Of a stretch of DNA of 23,210 bases, positions 15,427 to 22,735 are shown in pieces. How positions within the stretch are numbered: position 1 is the stretch's first letter; each line of letters begins with the position of its first letter. A program made the translations under genes and the position numbers. Source of the stretch: Lachnoclostridium sp. UBA903. Lineage in GTDB: Bacteria; Bacillota; Clostridia; Lachnospirales; Lachnospiraceae. Location of the stretch: NCBI GenBank assembly GCA_002294045.1, contig DBEP01000015.1, positions 94,607 to 117,816 on the forward strand, in the 5' to 3' direction. The notes under the pieces are model-generated. The model had not been told where the DNA came from, searched no databases, and saw only the letters and a list, made by a program, of their open reading frames with translations.

Positions 15427-16360
15427 TTATATCTCCTTTCGCAAGTCTGATTCTAGGGTCGATAACACCATAAAGGATATCTACCAATAACATGATTCCA
15501 ATATACATCAGACTGTAGATAAATGTCAGGGCAACCACCACATTATAGTCGTTGGACTGGATGGCGGATACCAACAGGCTTCCTATACCCGGAATGGAAA
15601 ATAATTTTTCGATAACCAGGCTTCCTGTCATTAAACCGACAACAAGGGGAGCCAATACCGTAATAATTGGGATTAAGGCATTTCTTAAAGCGTGCCTGAA
15701 AATCAGGCGGAAGCTGTTAATTCCCTTACTTTCGGCTAACAGCATGAAATCAGAGCCCAATACCTCTAACATCTCCGTTCTGGTAAACCGGGCTACGGTA
15801 GCTACCGTAAACATGCATAAGGATATGGTCGGCATAACGGAGGATTTTAACGGAGAAGCTTCCTGGTATAAAAGGGGAAACCATTTTAACTTAAAGCCCA
15901 TGGTGTAAATTAACGTCATGGCAAACACATAGGAAGGAAGACTTACGCCCAAAACAGAAATTACCGTGGTGATTGTATCGTATATGGTATTATGTTTTAT
16001 AGCAGCAACAATTCCTAAGAACAATCCGATTACCGTTCCGATGAGTATTGCCTGCCCTCCGAGACGGAGGGAAATAGGGAGCCTGGTTTCCAGTAAAGCA
16101 GTAATCGGTGTATTTTTTGAAATGGAATACGAAACACCGAAATCTCCGGACAGCATTGCTTTAATATAGTTAAAAAAACGTATGGCTATCGGCTGGTCCA
16201 GTCCGTATTTTGCATTAAGAGCTGCCCTTTGGGCATCCGTTAATTTTTCATCGTTAAAAGGGGAACCGGGCATTAATTCTAACATCAGGAACAAAATAAA
16301 TAAAATTACCAGTAAAGTTATAACGGAAATTATTATTCTTTTTATGATATATTTCTTCAA
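15419..16360 (-). CDS. oppB: Oligopeptide ABC transporter permease OppB (TTG start)
   Basis: This is the first permease subunit, about six membrane helices. The 313-residue product begins MKKYIIKRIIISVITLL, the normal OppB start, and carries the EAA loop segment LLAESKGINSFRLIFRHALRNALIP and the C-terminal DPRIRLAKG. The start is a TTG at 16360-16358, with AAGGAG 9 bases upstream. The longer reading from an ATG at 16426 would add 22 residues that match nothing in the family and would run through the intercistronic hairpin, so I reject it. About 180 bases separate it from the oppA stop. Confidence 0.92.
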   Translation of the reverse strand: MKKYIIKRIIISVITLLVILFILFLMLELMPGSPFNDEKLTDAQRAALNAKYGLDQPIAIRFFNYIKAMLSGDFGVSYSISKNTPITALLETRLPISLRLGGQAILIGTVIGLFLGIVAAIKHNTIYDTITTVISVLGVSLPSYVFAMTLIYTMGFKLKWFPLLYQEASPLKSSVMPTISLCMFTVATVARFTRTEMLEVLGSDFMLLAESKGINSFRLIFRHALRNALIPIITVLAPLVVGLMTGSLVIEKLFSIPGIGSLLVSAIQSNDYNVVVALTFIYSLMYIGIMLLVDILYGVIDPRIRLAKGDINE

Positions 16361-16382
16361 AAAATCACTCTCCTTACCATAC

Positions 16383-16430
16383 AAGAATGACGCTGTCACA
16401 GTGCCCCACACGCTTGACAGCGTCATTCTT
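16383..16430 (-). repeat. Perfect 16-bp hairpin between oppA and oppB
   Basis: AAGAATGACGCTGTCA (16383-16398) and TGACAGCGTCATTCTT (16415-16430) are exact complements around a 16-base loop. On the transcribed strand no T run follows; the oppB ribosome site begins about 7 bases later. It is best read as an intercistronic mRNA structure that could stabilise the oppA 3' end or limit transcription or translation into oppB. Function is inferred. Confidence 0.85.
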
Positions 16431-16505
16431 TATTCATTATGAAAAACTTAGTTGCCTGTAAGGCGCTATGTGCAGTATACCGCAAAGTGGAGCGTTCAGA
16501 ACGGT

Positions 16506-16530
16506 GCGATGATTTTTCAAACACACTCTA
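16506..16530 (-). repeat. Second copy (one arm) of the dispersed repeat found after ileS
   Basis: The reverse complement of these 25 bases matches 7272-7296 at 23 of 25 positions (TGTTTGAAAAATCAT core). A complete matching arm is not present here. At about 16440-16450 the same strand has AAGTTTTTCATAATG, a possible decayed partner. It lies 10 bases after the oppA stop. Confidence 0.7.
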
Positions 16531-16540
16531 AGATATTTCT

Positions 16541-18223
16541 TTAATTCTTAACAGCATTTTTGAAAATCCTGTTGATACCCACAGAATGGAATTCAATACC
16601 CTCTACGCCGGATTTAATCATAACGGCGTCACCTTTCTGATATACCGGTAAAATCACGGCATCCTCCATTACTATGGCTTCTGCATTCTTTAATGCATCC
16701 CATCTGGCTGTAATATCAAGAGCCAGCTCACCTTTTTTGGCAGAATTAATAATGGAGTCATATTCAGAGTTGGACCAGAAACCATAATTATTCGGGCTTC
16801 CCGTTGTCCACATATCCAGATAAGTCATGGGATCGGCATAGTCCGGCCCCCAGCGGGTAAGGCCTAGTTCAAAGTCGCCCGCCTGCATTCTTTCCACACG
16901 GTTTTTCTTAGGCATGGTCTGAAGTTCAATCGTAATACCGGGCAGGGTGGTCTGTATTTCCGACTGGATAAACTGAGCAACATTAATTGCAGATTCGGTA
17001 TCTTCAACAATCATGGTATATTTTAATTCGCTGACTCCCAATTCCTCTTTGGCTTTTTCCCAATAATCCGCGGCTTTCGCTTTGTCAGTAGACAGATAGG
17101 TATCTGTCGTTTCACGGAAGTCTTTGCCGTCCGGGCCGGTGGCCAGGAGGCTAGGAACCGCAAAATCCGCCACGATGGAACCGTCTTTTAAGATATTATT
17201 AACGACGGCGGCTTTATCATAGGAAAGGGCCAGGGCTTTTCTTAAATTTAGATTCTCAAGGCCGGCGATTTTGGTATTGGGTGAAATATACCACAGGTAT
17301 CCTGCCATAATATTATGGAATTCAGGATCTGCCTGGAATTGTTCCACCTGTTCCCCGGATAAAGTAGCTACATCCAGGTCGCCGTTCTGATAGGATAACA
17401 TTGCCTGCTGGGAATCTTTGATTACCTGGTACTGTATGCCGTCTAAGGAAACTTTGGAAGCCTCCCAGTAAGTCGGGCTTTTTGCCAGGGTAATAGTGGT
17501 GGCGGCCGGTTCATAGGATGTAATCATAAAAGGACCATTGCTTAAAATAGTATCCGGTGAGGTTCCGAAATTATCTCCGGCTTCTGTAAAAAAGGCTTCA
17601 TTCACAGGCAGGAATGACGGGAAAGCCATTAAGGATTCGAAAAACGGAACCGGTACATCCAGTTTTACAACTAAGGTTTTATCATCCTGGGCATTGACTC
17701 CCAGTTCTTCCACGGGTTTTTCACCGGCAATAATTGCTCCCGCATTTTCAAAGCCGGCAATTTCCGTAATAAAGGAATATTCACTTGCTACCGAAGGATC
17801 TACCAGCCGTCTCCAGGCAAATACAAAGTCATTTGCCGTTACGGGAGTACCGTTGGACCACTGTGCATCCTTTAAGGTGAAGGTATAAGTTAAGCCGTCT
17901 TCGCTTTTATCTACTTTTTCAGCCATGGCTAAAATAGGTGAACCGGAAACATCTATGGAGTACAGGCCTTCCGTTACTGCGGCCAATACTTCAAATGAAG
18001 TACCATCCGTTGCTATCTGGGGATCCATGGAAGCTACTTCAACATCGAAATGTACATTTAGTATGTTACCTCCCGCCGCTGCAGAATCTGTCGTATCTGC
18101 AGAGGTATCAGACCCTGTTTCTGAGCCGGTTGTCGTACTTGATTTGCTGCCGCCGCAGGCGGTTAAAGAAAGCATCAAAAGTACAACAAGTAATAGTGAC
18201 AATAAATTCTTAAACTTTTTCAC
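16541..18223 (-). CDS. oppA: Oligopeptide-binding lipoprotein OppA (SBP family 5)
   Basis: This is the extracellular solute-binding protein that delivers peptides to OppBC. The 560-residue protein starts with a lipoprotein signal (MKKFKNLLSLLLVVLLMLSL, lipobox LTAC, lipidated Cys23), then a Ser/Thr/Asp-rich linker and the SBP_bac_5 fold with LDVPVPFFESLMAFPSFLPV, LNLRKALALSYDK and RWGPDYADPMTYLDMW. The start is a GTG at 18223-18221 with AAGGAGG 6 bases upstream. It is the first gene of the opp operon; its own promoter and a leader terminator lie upstream. A hairpin after the gene may make oppA more abundant than the membrane subunits. Exact substrate cannot be read from sequence. Confidence 0.95.
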   Translation of the reverse strand: MKKFKNLLSLLLVVLLMLSLTACGGSKSSTTTGSETGSDTSADTTDSAAAGGNILNVHFDVEVASMDPQIATDGTSFEVLAAVTEGLYSIDVSGSPILAMAEKVDKSEDGLTYTFTLKDAQWSNGTPVTANDFVFAWRRLVDPSVASEYSFITEIAGFENAGAIIAGEKPVEELGVNAQDDKTLVVKLDVPVPFFESLMAFPSFLPVNEAFFTEAGDNFGTSPDTILSNGPFMITSYEPAATTITLAKSPTYWEASKVSLDGIQYQVIKDSQQAMLSYQNGDLDVATLSGEQVEQFQADPEFHNIMAGYLWYISPNTKIAGLENLNLRKALALSYDKAAVVNNILKDGSIVADFAVPSLLATGPDGKDFRETTDTYLSTDKAKAADYWEKAKEELGVSELKYTMIVEDTESAINVAQFIQSEIQTTLPGITIELQTMPKKNRVERMQAGDFELGLTRWGPDYADPMTYLDMWTTGSPNNYGFWSNSEYDSIINSAKKGELALDITARWDALKNAEAIVMEDAVILPVYQKGDAVMIKSGVEGIEFHSVGINRIFKNAVKN

Positions 18224-18268
18224 ACGATTCCTCCTTGTTCTACATTATAAGACATTTTTCGCGATAAT

Positions 18269-18307
18269 AAAAAAATAGTCACGAAAACCTCATGAATTTT
18301 GTGACTA
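18269..18307 (-). terminator. Terminator-like attenuator in the oppA leader
   Basis: Reading the minus strand, TAGTCACAAAA (18307-18297) pairs with TTTTCGTGACTA (18287-18276) leaving one bulged C, and seven T follow directly (18275-18269). It lies between the oppA promoter and start codon, about 46 bases before the gene. An intrinsic terminator here would need to be bypassed for opp expression, so it is a likely attenuation point. No known riboswitch is recognisable in the roughly 20 bases before the stem. Confidence 0.7.
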
Positions 18308-18334
18308 CATTGTCCCATAATTTATTATAAATTT

Positions 18335-18362
18335 ATTATAACCATATAATGTGGTTTGTCAA
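18335..18362 (-). promoter_or_regulatory. oppA: Sigma-A promoter of the opp operon
   Basis: On the minus strand, TTGACA (18362-18357) and TATAAT (18340-18335) are both perfect consensus hexamers with a 16-base spacer. The predicted transcription start is near 18328, giving a leader of about 105 bases before the GTG start. Confidence 0.85.
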
Positions 18363-18499
18363 CTTTTATTTTATGCATAATATATAAAAAAAGAATATTT
18401 TTGTGCTTAGGTTATGTTAATTCATAACGGGTAATTATAACTGATTATAAGCGTACCGTAATGATTAGTACAGGGAATAAAGCCGATTGCAGGTCAATA

Positions 18500-18635
18500 A
18501 AAAGAACTGTTGCAAAATTCTTAAATATAACTTACTTGGGGAGAATATGGTTACTATTTCGCAGATAATTTGTGAAATAGTAACCATATTCCAGACACAA
18601 GCTCAGTTAATTGACTATTTTGCAACAGCCCTTTT
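18500..18635. mobile_element. MITE-like nested inverted-repeat element (also possible terminator)
   Basis: The outer arms CTGTTGCAAAAT (18507-18518) and ATTTTGCAACAG (18617-18628) are perfect, extended by AAAAG (18500-18504) and CTTTT (18631-18635). The inner arms GAATATGGTTACTATTTC (18543-18560) and GAAATAGTAACCATATTC (18574-18591) are also perfect around a 13-base loop. The whole 136 bases can fold into one long hairpin. There is no protein-coding capacity. The GGGCTGTTGCAAAA-type end resembles terminal repeats of some insertion sequences, as I recall them, so a non-autonomous element is plausible. It lies 16 bases after the hydA stop, and a CTTTTT tract on the minus strand means it may now end hydrogenase transcription. 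No target-site duplication was evident. Confidence 0.65.
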
Positions 18636-18651
18636 ATTTATTCATTATAGC

Positions 18652-20394
18652 TTAATTTACACTTCTTTTAACATAGCTGGTATGCAGTACCTCATGAGCC
18701 TTATGGCTGCCCGGTTTGCCGAAGTAAGAATCATATAATTCCTTAATGGCAGGATTTTCGTGAGATTTTCTTATAGGCATGGATGAATCCAAATCATAGA
18801 GAACCTTCGCACGAAGGGACCGGATATCCGAGAAGTTACGGATACTTGCAGGAACCTGCGGCATACCGCCGCCGTTTACACAGCCTCCGGGGCACCCCAT
18901 AATTTCAATAAAATGATAATCTGCTTCACCGGATTTTACCTTGCTAAGAAGTTCATTTGCATTCTTAAGACCGGAAGCCACGGCAACCTTTACATCCATT
19001 CCGGCTACATTATAAGTGGCTTCTTTAATTCCTTTAATACCTCTTACTTCTTTAAAATCCAGGTTTTTTAATTCCTCACCGGTTAAAGTTTCCACTGCCG
19101 TACGAAGGGCCGCTTCCATAACACCGCCGGTGGCACCGAAGATAACACCCGCACCGGTTGCCATACCAAGAGGAGAATCAAATTCTTCATCCGGAAGAAC
19201 GGTGAAATTAATGCCGGCACGTTCAATCATCCTTGCAAGTTCCCTTACGGTAAGGGCAATATCAACATCCGGAAGACCTGCGGCATCCTGGTCCTCACGG
19301 CCGACTTCAAACTTTTTAGCCGTACAGGGCATAATACTGACCATAACGATGTCTTTCGGGTCAATACCCATTTTTTCAGCATAATAAGTCTTAGTAGTAG
19401 CACCGAACATCTGCTGGGGGGATTTGCAGCTGGATAGATTCTCCGTCATTTCGGGGAAGTAGTGCTCGCAATATTTAACCCAGCCCGGTGAACAGGAAGT
19501 GATTAAAGGTAAAACACCATCATTTTGAACCCTGTCAATAAACTCATGGGCTTCTTCCATAATGGTAAGGTCGGCAGCAAAATCCGTATCAAATACTTTA
19601 TCAAAGCCTAAACGGCGGAGAGCCGCTACCATCTTGCCTTCTACATTGGTTCCGATAGGCATGCCGAAAGGTTCGCCGAGGCCTGCACGTACGGAAGGGG
19701 CTGTCTGCACCACCACATGCTTGGAAGGATCTGCAAGAGCTGCAAATACTTCATCCGTATTGTCTTTTTCGGAAAGCGCTCCCGTAGGACATACGGCAAT
19801 ACATTGGCCGCAGGATACGCAGCTGGTGTCTCCCAGTCCCATATCAAAGGCAGACGCAATAAAAGTCCTGAAACCACGTTCATTGGGGCCGATAACGCCT
19901 ACTGCCTGTGTCTTTTCACATACGGCGGAACAGCGTCTGCAAAGGATGCACTTATTGTTATCGCGGTACATATGGGCTGCACTGTAATCAATATCGTACC
20001 GGTTGCTTTCACCGTCATATAAACCTTCGTTTTCAACCTTAAGATCTTTGCTTAATTTCTGTAATTCACAGTTTCCGCTTCTTACGCAGGATAAACATTT
20101 TCTGTCATGATCGGAAAGAATTAATTCCAGGGTTCTTCTTCTTGAATTTAATACTTTCGGTGTATTGGTCCATATCTCCATACCTTCGTTAATGGGATAT
20201 ACGCAGGAAGCTACAAGGCTTCTGGCACCCTTAACCTCTACAACGCAGATACGGCAGGCACCAATTTCGTTAATCTCTTTTAAATAACAAAGAGTAGGAA
20301 TGTCGATGAGCGCTAATCTGGCAGCTTCAAGAATTGTAGAACCCTTTGGTGCAGTTACGTCTACACCGTTTATTTTAATATTTACGGTTTCCAT
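18652..20394 (-). CDS. hydA: NADH-dependent [FeFe]-hydrogenase catalytic subunit HydA (HndD type)
   Basis: This cytoplasmic subunit forms or oxidises H2 at the H-cluster; in HydABC-type complexes electrons come jointly from NADH and ferredoxin. Domains in the 580 residues: N-terminal [2Fe-2S] (Cys36, 47, 50, 64), a His-ligated [4Fe-4S] (His96, Cys100, 103, 109), a two-[4Fe-4S] domain (CILCRRC at about 150, CVSCGQCIAVCP at about 195), then the H-domain with TSCSPGW (Cys301), MPCTAKKFE and EIMGCPGGCVNGGG, and the small C-terminal HydB-like segment ending YFGKPGSHKAHEVLH. The second position of the first H-cluster motif is Ser where many enzymes have Cys. AAGGAGG precedes the ATG by 6 bases. It is the last gene of its operon, 36 bases after hydB. 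Confidence 0.95.
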   Translation of the reverse strand: METVNIKINGVDVTAPKGSTILEAARLALIDIPTLCYLKEINEIGACRICVVEVKGARSLVASCVYPINEGMEIWTNTPKVLNSRRRTLELILSDHDRKCLSCVRSGNCELQKLSKDLKVENEGLYDGESNRYDIDYSAAHMYRDNNKCILCRRCSAVCEKTQAVGVIGPNERGFRTFIASAFDMGLGDTSCVSCGQCIAVCPTGALSEKDNTDEVFAALADPSKHVVVQTAPSVRAGLGEPFGMPIGTNVEGKMVAALRRLGFDKVFDTDFAADLTIMEEAHEFIDRVQNDGVLPLITSCSPGWVKYCEHYFPEMTENLSSCKSPQQMFGATTKTYYAEKMGIDPKDIVMVSIMPCTAKKFEVGREDQDAAGLPDVDIALTVRELARMIERAGINFTVLPDEEFDSPLGMATGAGVIFGATGGVMEAALRTAVETLTGEELKNLDFKEVRGIKGIKEATYNVAGMDVKVAVASGLKNANELLSKVKSGEADYHFIEIMGCPGGCVNGGGMPQVPASIRNFSDIRSLRAKVLYDLDSSMPIRKSHENPAIKELYDSYFGKPGSHKAHEVLHTSYVKRSVN

Positions 20395-20430
20395 TATAGT
20401 CCTCCTTAAAGATTCGTAATTGATTGGTAA

Positions 20431-22218
20431 TTACTTTTTGGAAATAGCACCAAAACGGCATTTTTCCATACAAGCGCCACATTTAATACATTTATTCTGA
20501 TGAATGACATGGACTTCCTTAACCTTGCCCTCAATGGCTCCGTTTGGACAAACCCTTGCACAAAGTGTACAGCCTTTACATTTATCCGCATCAATGATAT
20601 AGGAAAGCAGAGCCTTACATACACCTGCAGGACACTTCTTATCCACAACGTGGGAAACATATTCATCCCTGAAATAACGGAGAGTGGACAATACGGGATT
20701 CGGAGCAGTCTGGCCTAAACCGCAGAGAGAATTCTCTTTAATGTGGTAGCAGAGTTCTTCCAGTTTGTCGATGTCCTCCAGAGTTCCCTGGCCCTTTGAG
20801 AATTTATCCAGCATTTCATACATACGTTTCGTACCGATACGGCAGGGAGTACATTTACCGCAGGATTCATCCACGGTGAACTCTAAGAAGAATTTTGCGA
20901 TATCAACCATACAGTTATCTTCATCCATAACAATAAGGCCGCCGGAGCCCATCATGGACCCGATTCCGATTAGGTTGTCATAATCAATGGGAATATCAAA
21001 ATGCTCTGTCGGGATACATCCGCCGGAAGGACCGCCGGTCTGAGCCGCTTTAAATTTTTTATTATTAGGGATACCGCCGCCGATTTGTTCCACAACTTCA
21101 CGCAGGGTGGTACCCATAGGAATTTCAACAAGACCCGTATTTTTAATTTTACCGCCAAGGGCAAATACCTTGGTTCCTTTTGATTTCTCAGTTCCCATGG
21201 AAGCAAACCATTCGGGGCCGTTTAATATTATCTGCGGAATATTGGCATAGGTTTCTACATTGTTTAAAATAGTGGGTTTTCCGAATAACCCTTTTTGTGC
21301 AGGGAAAGGAGGTCTTGGACGGGGTTCGCCCCGGTTGCCTTCAATAGAGGTCATAAGAGCCGTTTCCTCACCGCATACGAATGCGCCCGCGCCAAGCCTT
21401 AAGCCGATATCAAAGTCAAATCCGGTGCCGAAGATATCTTTACCTAACAGTCCGTATTCCCTTGCCTGTGCAATGGCAATTTCAAGACGTTCCACGGCAA
21501 TGGGATATTCGGCACGTACATAGATATAGCCCTGGGAAGCCCCGATTGCATAACCGGCAATTGCCATAGCTTCCAGTATTACATGGGGGTCTCCTTCCAA
21601 TACGGAACGGTCCATAAATGCACCAGGGTCTCCTTCGTCGGCATTACAGCATACATACTTCTGGTCCGCATCGTTGGCTTTTGCAAGCTTCCATTTTAAA
21701 CCGGTTGGGAAACCGCCGCCGCCCCGGCCCCGCAGTCCGCTGTCTAAAAGAACCTGGATAACCTGGTCGGGGGTATATTCGGTTAAAACTTTACCTAAAG
21801 CTTCATAACCGCCGGTTCCGATATATTCTTCTATCTCTTCCGGATTTATTACACCGCAGTTGCGTAATGCAATTCTGTGCTGATTTTTATAAAAGTCGGT
21901 TTCATTTAAAGATTTAATTCCGTCTTCCGTAACCGTTTCATTGTATAAAAGACGGGTCACAACCCTGCCCTTTAATAAATGCTCTGAAACGATTTCCGGT
22001 ATATCCTCCACCTTAACCATGGAATAAAAGGTTGCTCCGGGATATATTATCATAATTGGGCCTAAGGCACAAAGTCCGTGGCAGCCGGTCTGGACAACGG
22101 AAACTTCTTTGATTAAACCGTTTTTTTCAATTTCTGCCTGTAATGAATCAATGACTTTCTGACTTCCTGAGGAAGTACATCCGGTACCACCACAAACTAA
22201 AACGTGTGAACGATACAT
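20431..22218 (-). CDS. hydB: NuoF-like flavoprotein subunit HydB of the bifurcating hydrogenase
   Basis: This subunit binds FMN and NAD(H) and passes electrons to HydA. The 595 residues hold an N-terminal [2Fe-2S] thioredoxin-like domain (Cys9, 14, 46, 50), the NuoF core with GLRGRGGGGFPTGLKW (NADH/FMN loop), CNADEGDPGAFMDRS and GAGAFVCGEETALM, the N3-type cluster CGKCTPC near residue 450 with its distal Cys in SLCGLGQTAPNP, and a C-terminal two-[4Fe-4S] ferredoxin domain (CKGCTLCARVCP, CIKCGACMEKC). That architecture is the one seen in trimeric electron-bifurcating hydrogenases, not respiratory complex I. GGGAGG, 8 bases before the ATG, lies in the end of the preceding gene, and only 2 bases separate them, so translation is coupled. 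Confidence 0.95.
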   Translation of the reverse strand: MYRSHVLVCGGTGCTSSGSQKVIDSLQAEIEKNGLIKEVSVVQTGCHGLCALGPIMIIYPGATFYSMVKVEDIPEIVSEHLLKGRVVTRLLYNETVTEDGIKSLNETDFYKNQHRIALRNCGVINPEEIEEYIGTGGYEALGKVLTEYTPDQVIQVLLDSGLRGRGGGGFPTGLKWKLAKANDADQKYVCCNADEGDPGAFMDRSVLEGDPHVILEAMAIAGYAIGASQGYIYVRAEYPIAVERLEIAIAQAREYGLLGKDIFGTGFDFDIGLRLGAGAFVCGEETALMTSIEGNRGEPRPRPPFPAQKGLFGKPTILNNVETYANIPQIILNGPEWFASMGTEKSKGTKVFALGGKIKNTGLVEIPMGTTLREVVEQIGGGIPNNKKFKAAQTGGPSGGCIPTEHFDIPIDYDNLIGIGSMMGSGGLIVMDEDNCMVDIAKFFLEFTVDESCGKCTPCRIGTKRMYEMLDKFSKGQGTLEDIDKLEELCYHIKENSLCGLGQTAPNPVLSTLRYFRDEYVSHVVDKKCPAGVCKALLSYIIDADKCKGCTLCARVCPNGAIEGKVKEVHVIHQNKCIKCGACMEKCRFGAISKK

Positions 22219-22220
22219 TT

Positions 22221-22595
22221 TTAAATCCTCCCTTCAGAGCTGATAGTGTATTTGCTGACAACCTGACCGCGGATTAGATGCTGGTCCACAACTTCCAGGG
22301 CTTTTTCCGGTGTCATTTTAACATAGGTAACTTTATCTTTACCCGGTTCGAATACTTCAACAATAGGTTCGTATTGGCATAAACCGATGCAGCCGGTCTG
22401 AATAACTGCGATGTTAGACAAATTCTTAGTCTGAACGGCATCGGAAAGAGCAGTTAATACGGGTCTGGCACCGCTGGCAATACCGCAGGTGGCCATTCCT
22501 ACCACAACTCTGGTCTGATTGTCATTTTCAGAACGTACGCCAATCTGACCCTGCATCTTTTCTCTGATAGCTTTTAACTCCTCTAGAGTTTTCAT
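22221..22595 (-). CDS. Small [2Fe-2S] thioredoxin-like ferredoxin of the hydrogenase operon
   Basis: The 124-residue protein matches the short (2Fe-2S) ferredoxin/thioredoxin-like family commonly found beside hydB. It has VVVGMATCGIASGA and QTGCIGLCQYEP, giving three cysteines that fit cluster binding. The N-terminus (KTLEELKAIREKMQ) is a charged helix. The family resembles the N-terminal domain of HydB but is a separate polypeptide, probably an accessory electron carrier or assembly partner; its exact job is not established. GAGGAGG lies 7 bases before the ATG. It is not the full NuoE/HydC subunit, which is longer. Confidence 0.88.
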   Translation of the reverse strand: MKTLEELKAIREKMQGQIGVRSENDNQTRVVVGMATCGIASGARPVLTALSDAVQTKNLSNIAVIQTGCIGLCQYEPIVEVFEPGKDKVTYVKMTPEKALEVVDQHLIRGQVVSKYTISSEGRI

Positions 22596-22670
22596 ATAAT
22601 ATCCTCCTCGTTACAAAATTAGGCAATCACTCTGTTAAAAATTTGTCAAACTTTTCTATAATTTAATAAT

Positions 22671-22697
22671 GATATCTTGCCGGGTATGGCAGATATC
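22671..22697 (-). other. Intercistronic hairpin before the small ferredoxin gene
   Basis: GATATC-TGCC pairs with GGCA-A-GATATC (22697-22671 on the minus strand), ten pairs with one bulged base and a 6-base loop. There is no T run, so it is not a standard terminator. It lies in the 140-base gap between the partial ATPase gene and the ferredoxin gene; a TTGACA at 22659-22654 follows but lacks a recognisable -10 box. Confidence 0.5.
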
Positions 22698-22735
22698 AAT
22701 TACAGATTCGTTTAGGTTAATCAATAACAGCTTAA

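Noticed and set aside
16361..16426. Upstream ATG extension of OppB
   Set aside because: The added 22 residues do not fit the family and cross the perfect hairpin; a TTG with a good ribosome site gives the normal N-terminus.
18487..18738. Plus-strand open frame of 83 codons
   Set aside because: It runs through the inverted-repeat element into the antisense of hydA and has no ribosome site.
19486..19500. TSCSPGW in HydA, Ser302 replacing the second Cys of the TSCCPGW motif
   Set aside because: As far as I recall, TSCSPGW is common in HndD/bifurcating-type HydA proteins, so I do not claim a novel active site. An alignment with that subgroup would settle it.
22631..22659. Internal promoter before the small ferredoxin gene
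   Set aside because: TTGACA is present, but no -10 box lies at 16-18 bases.
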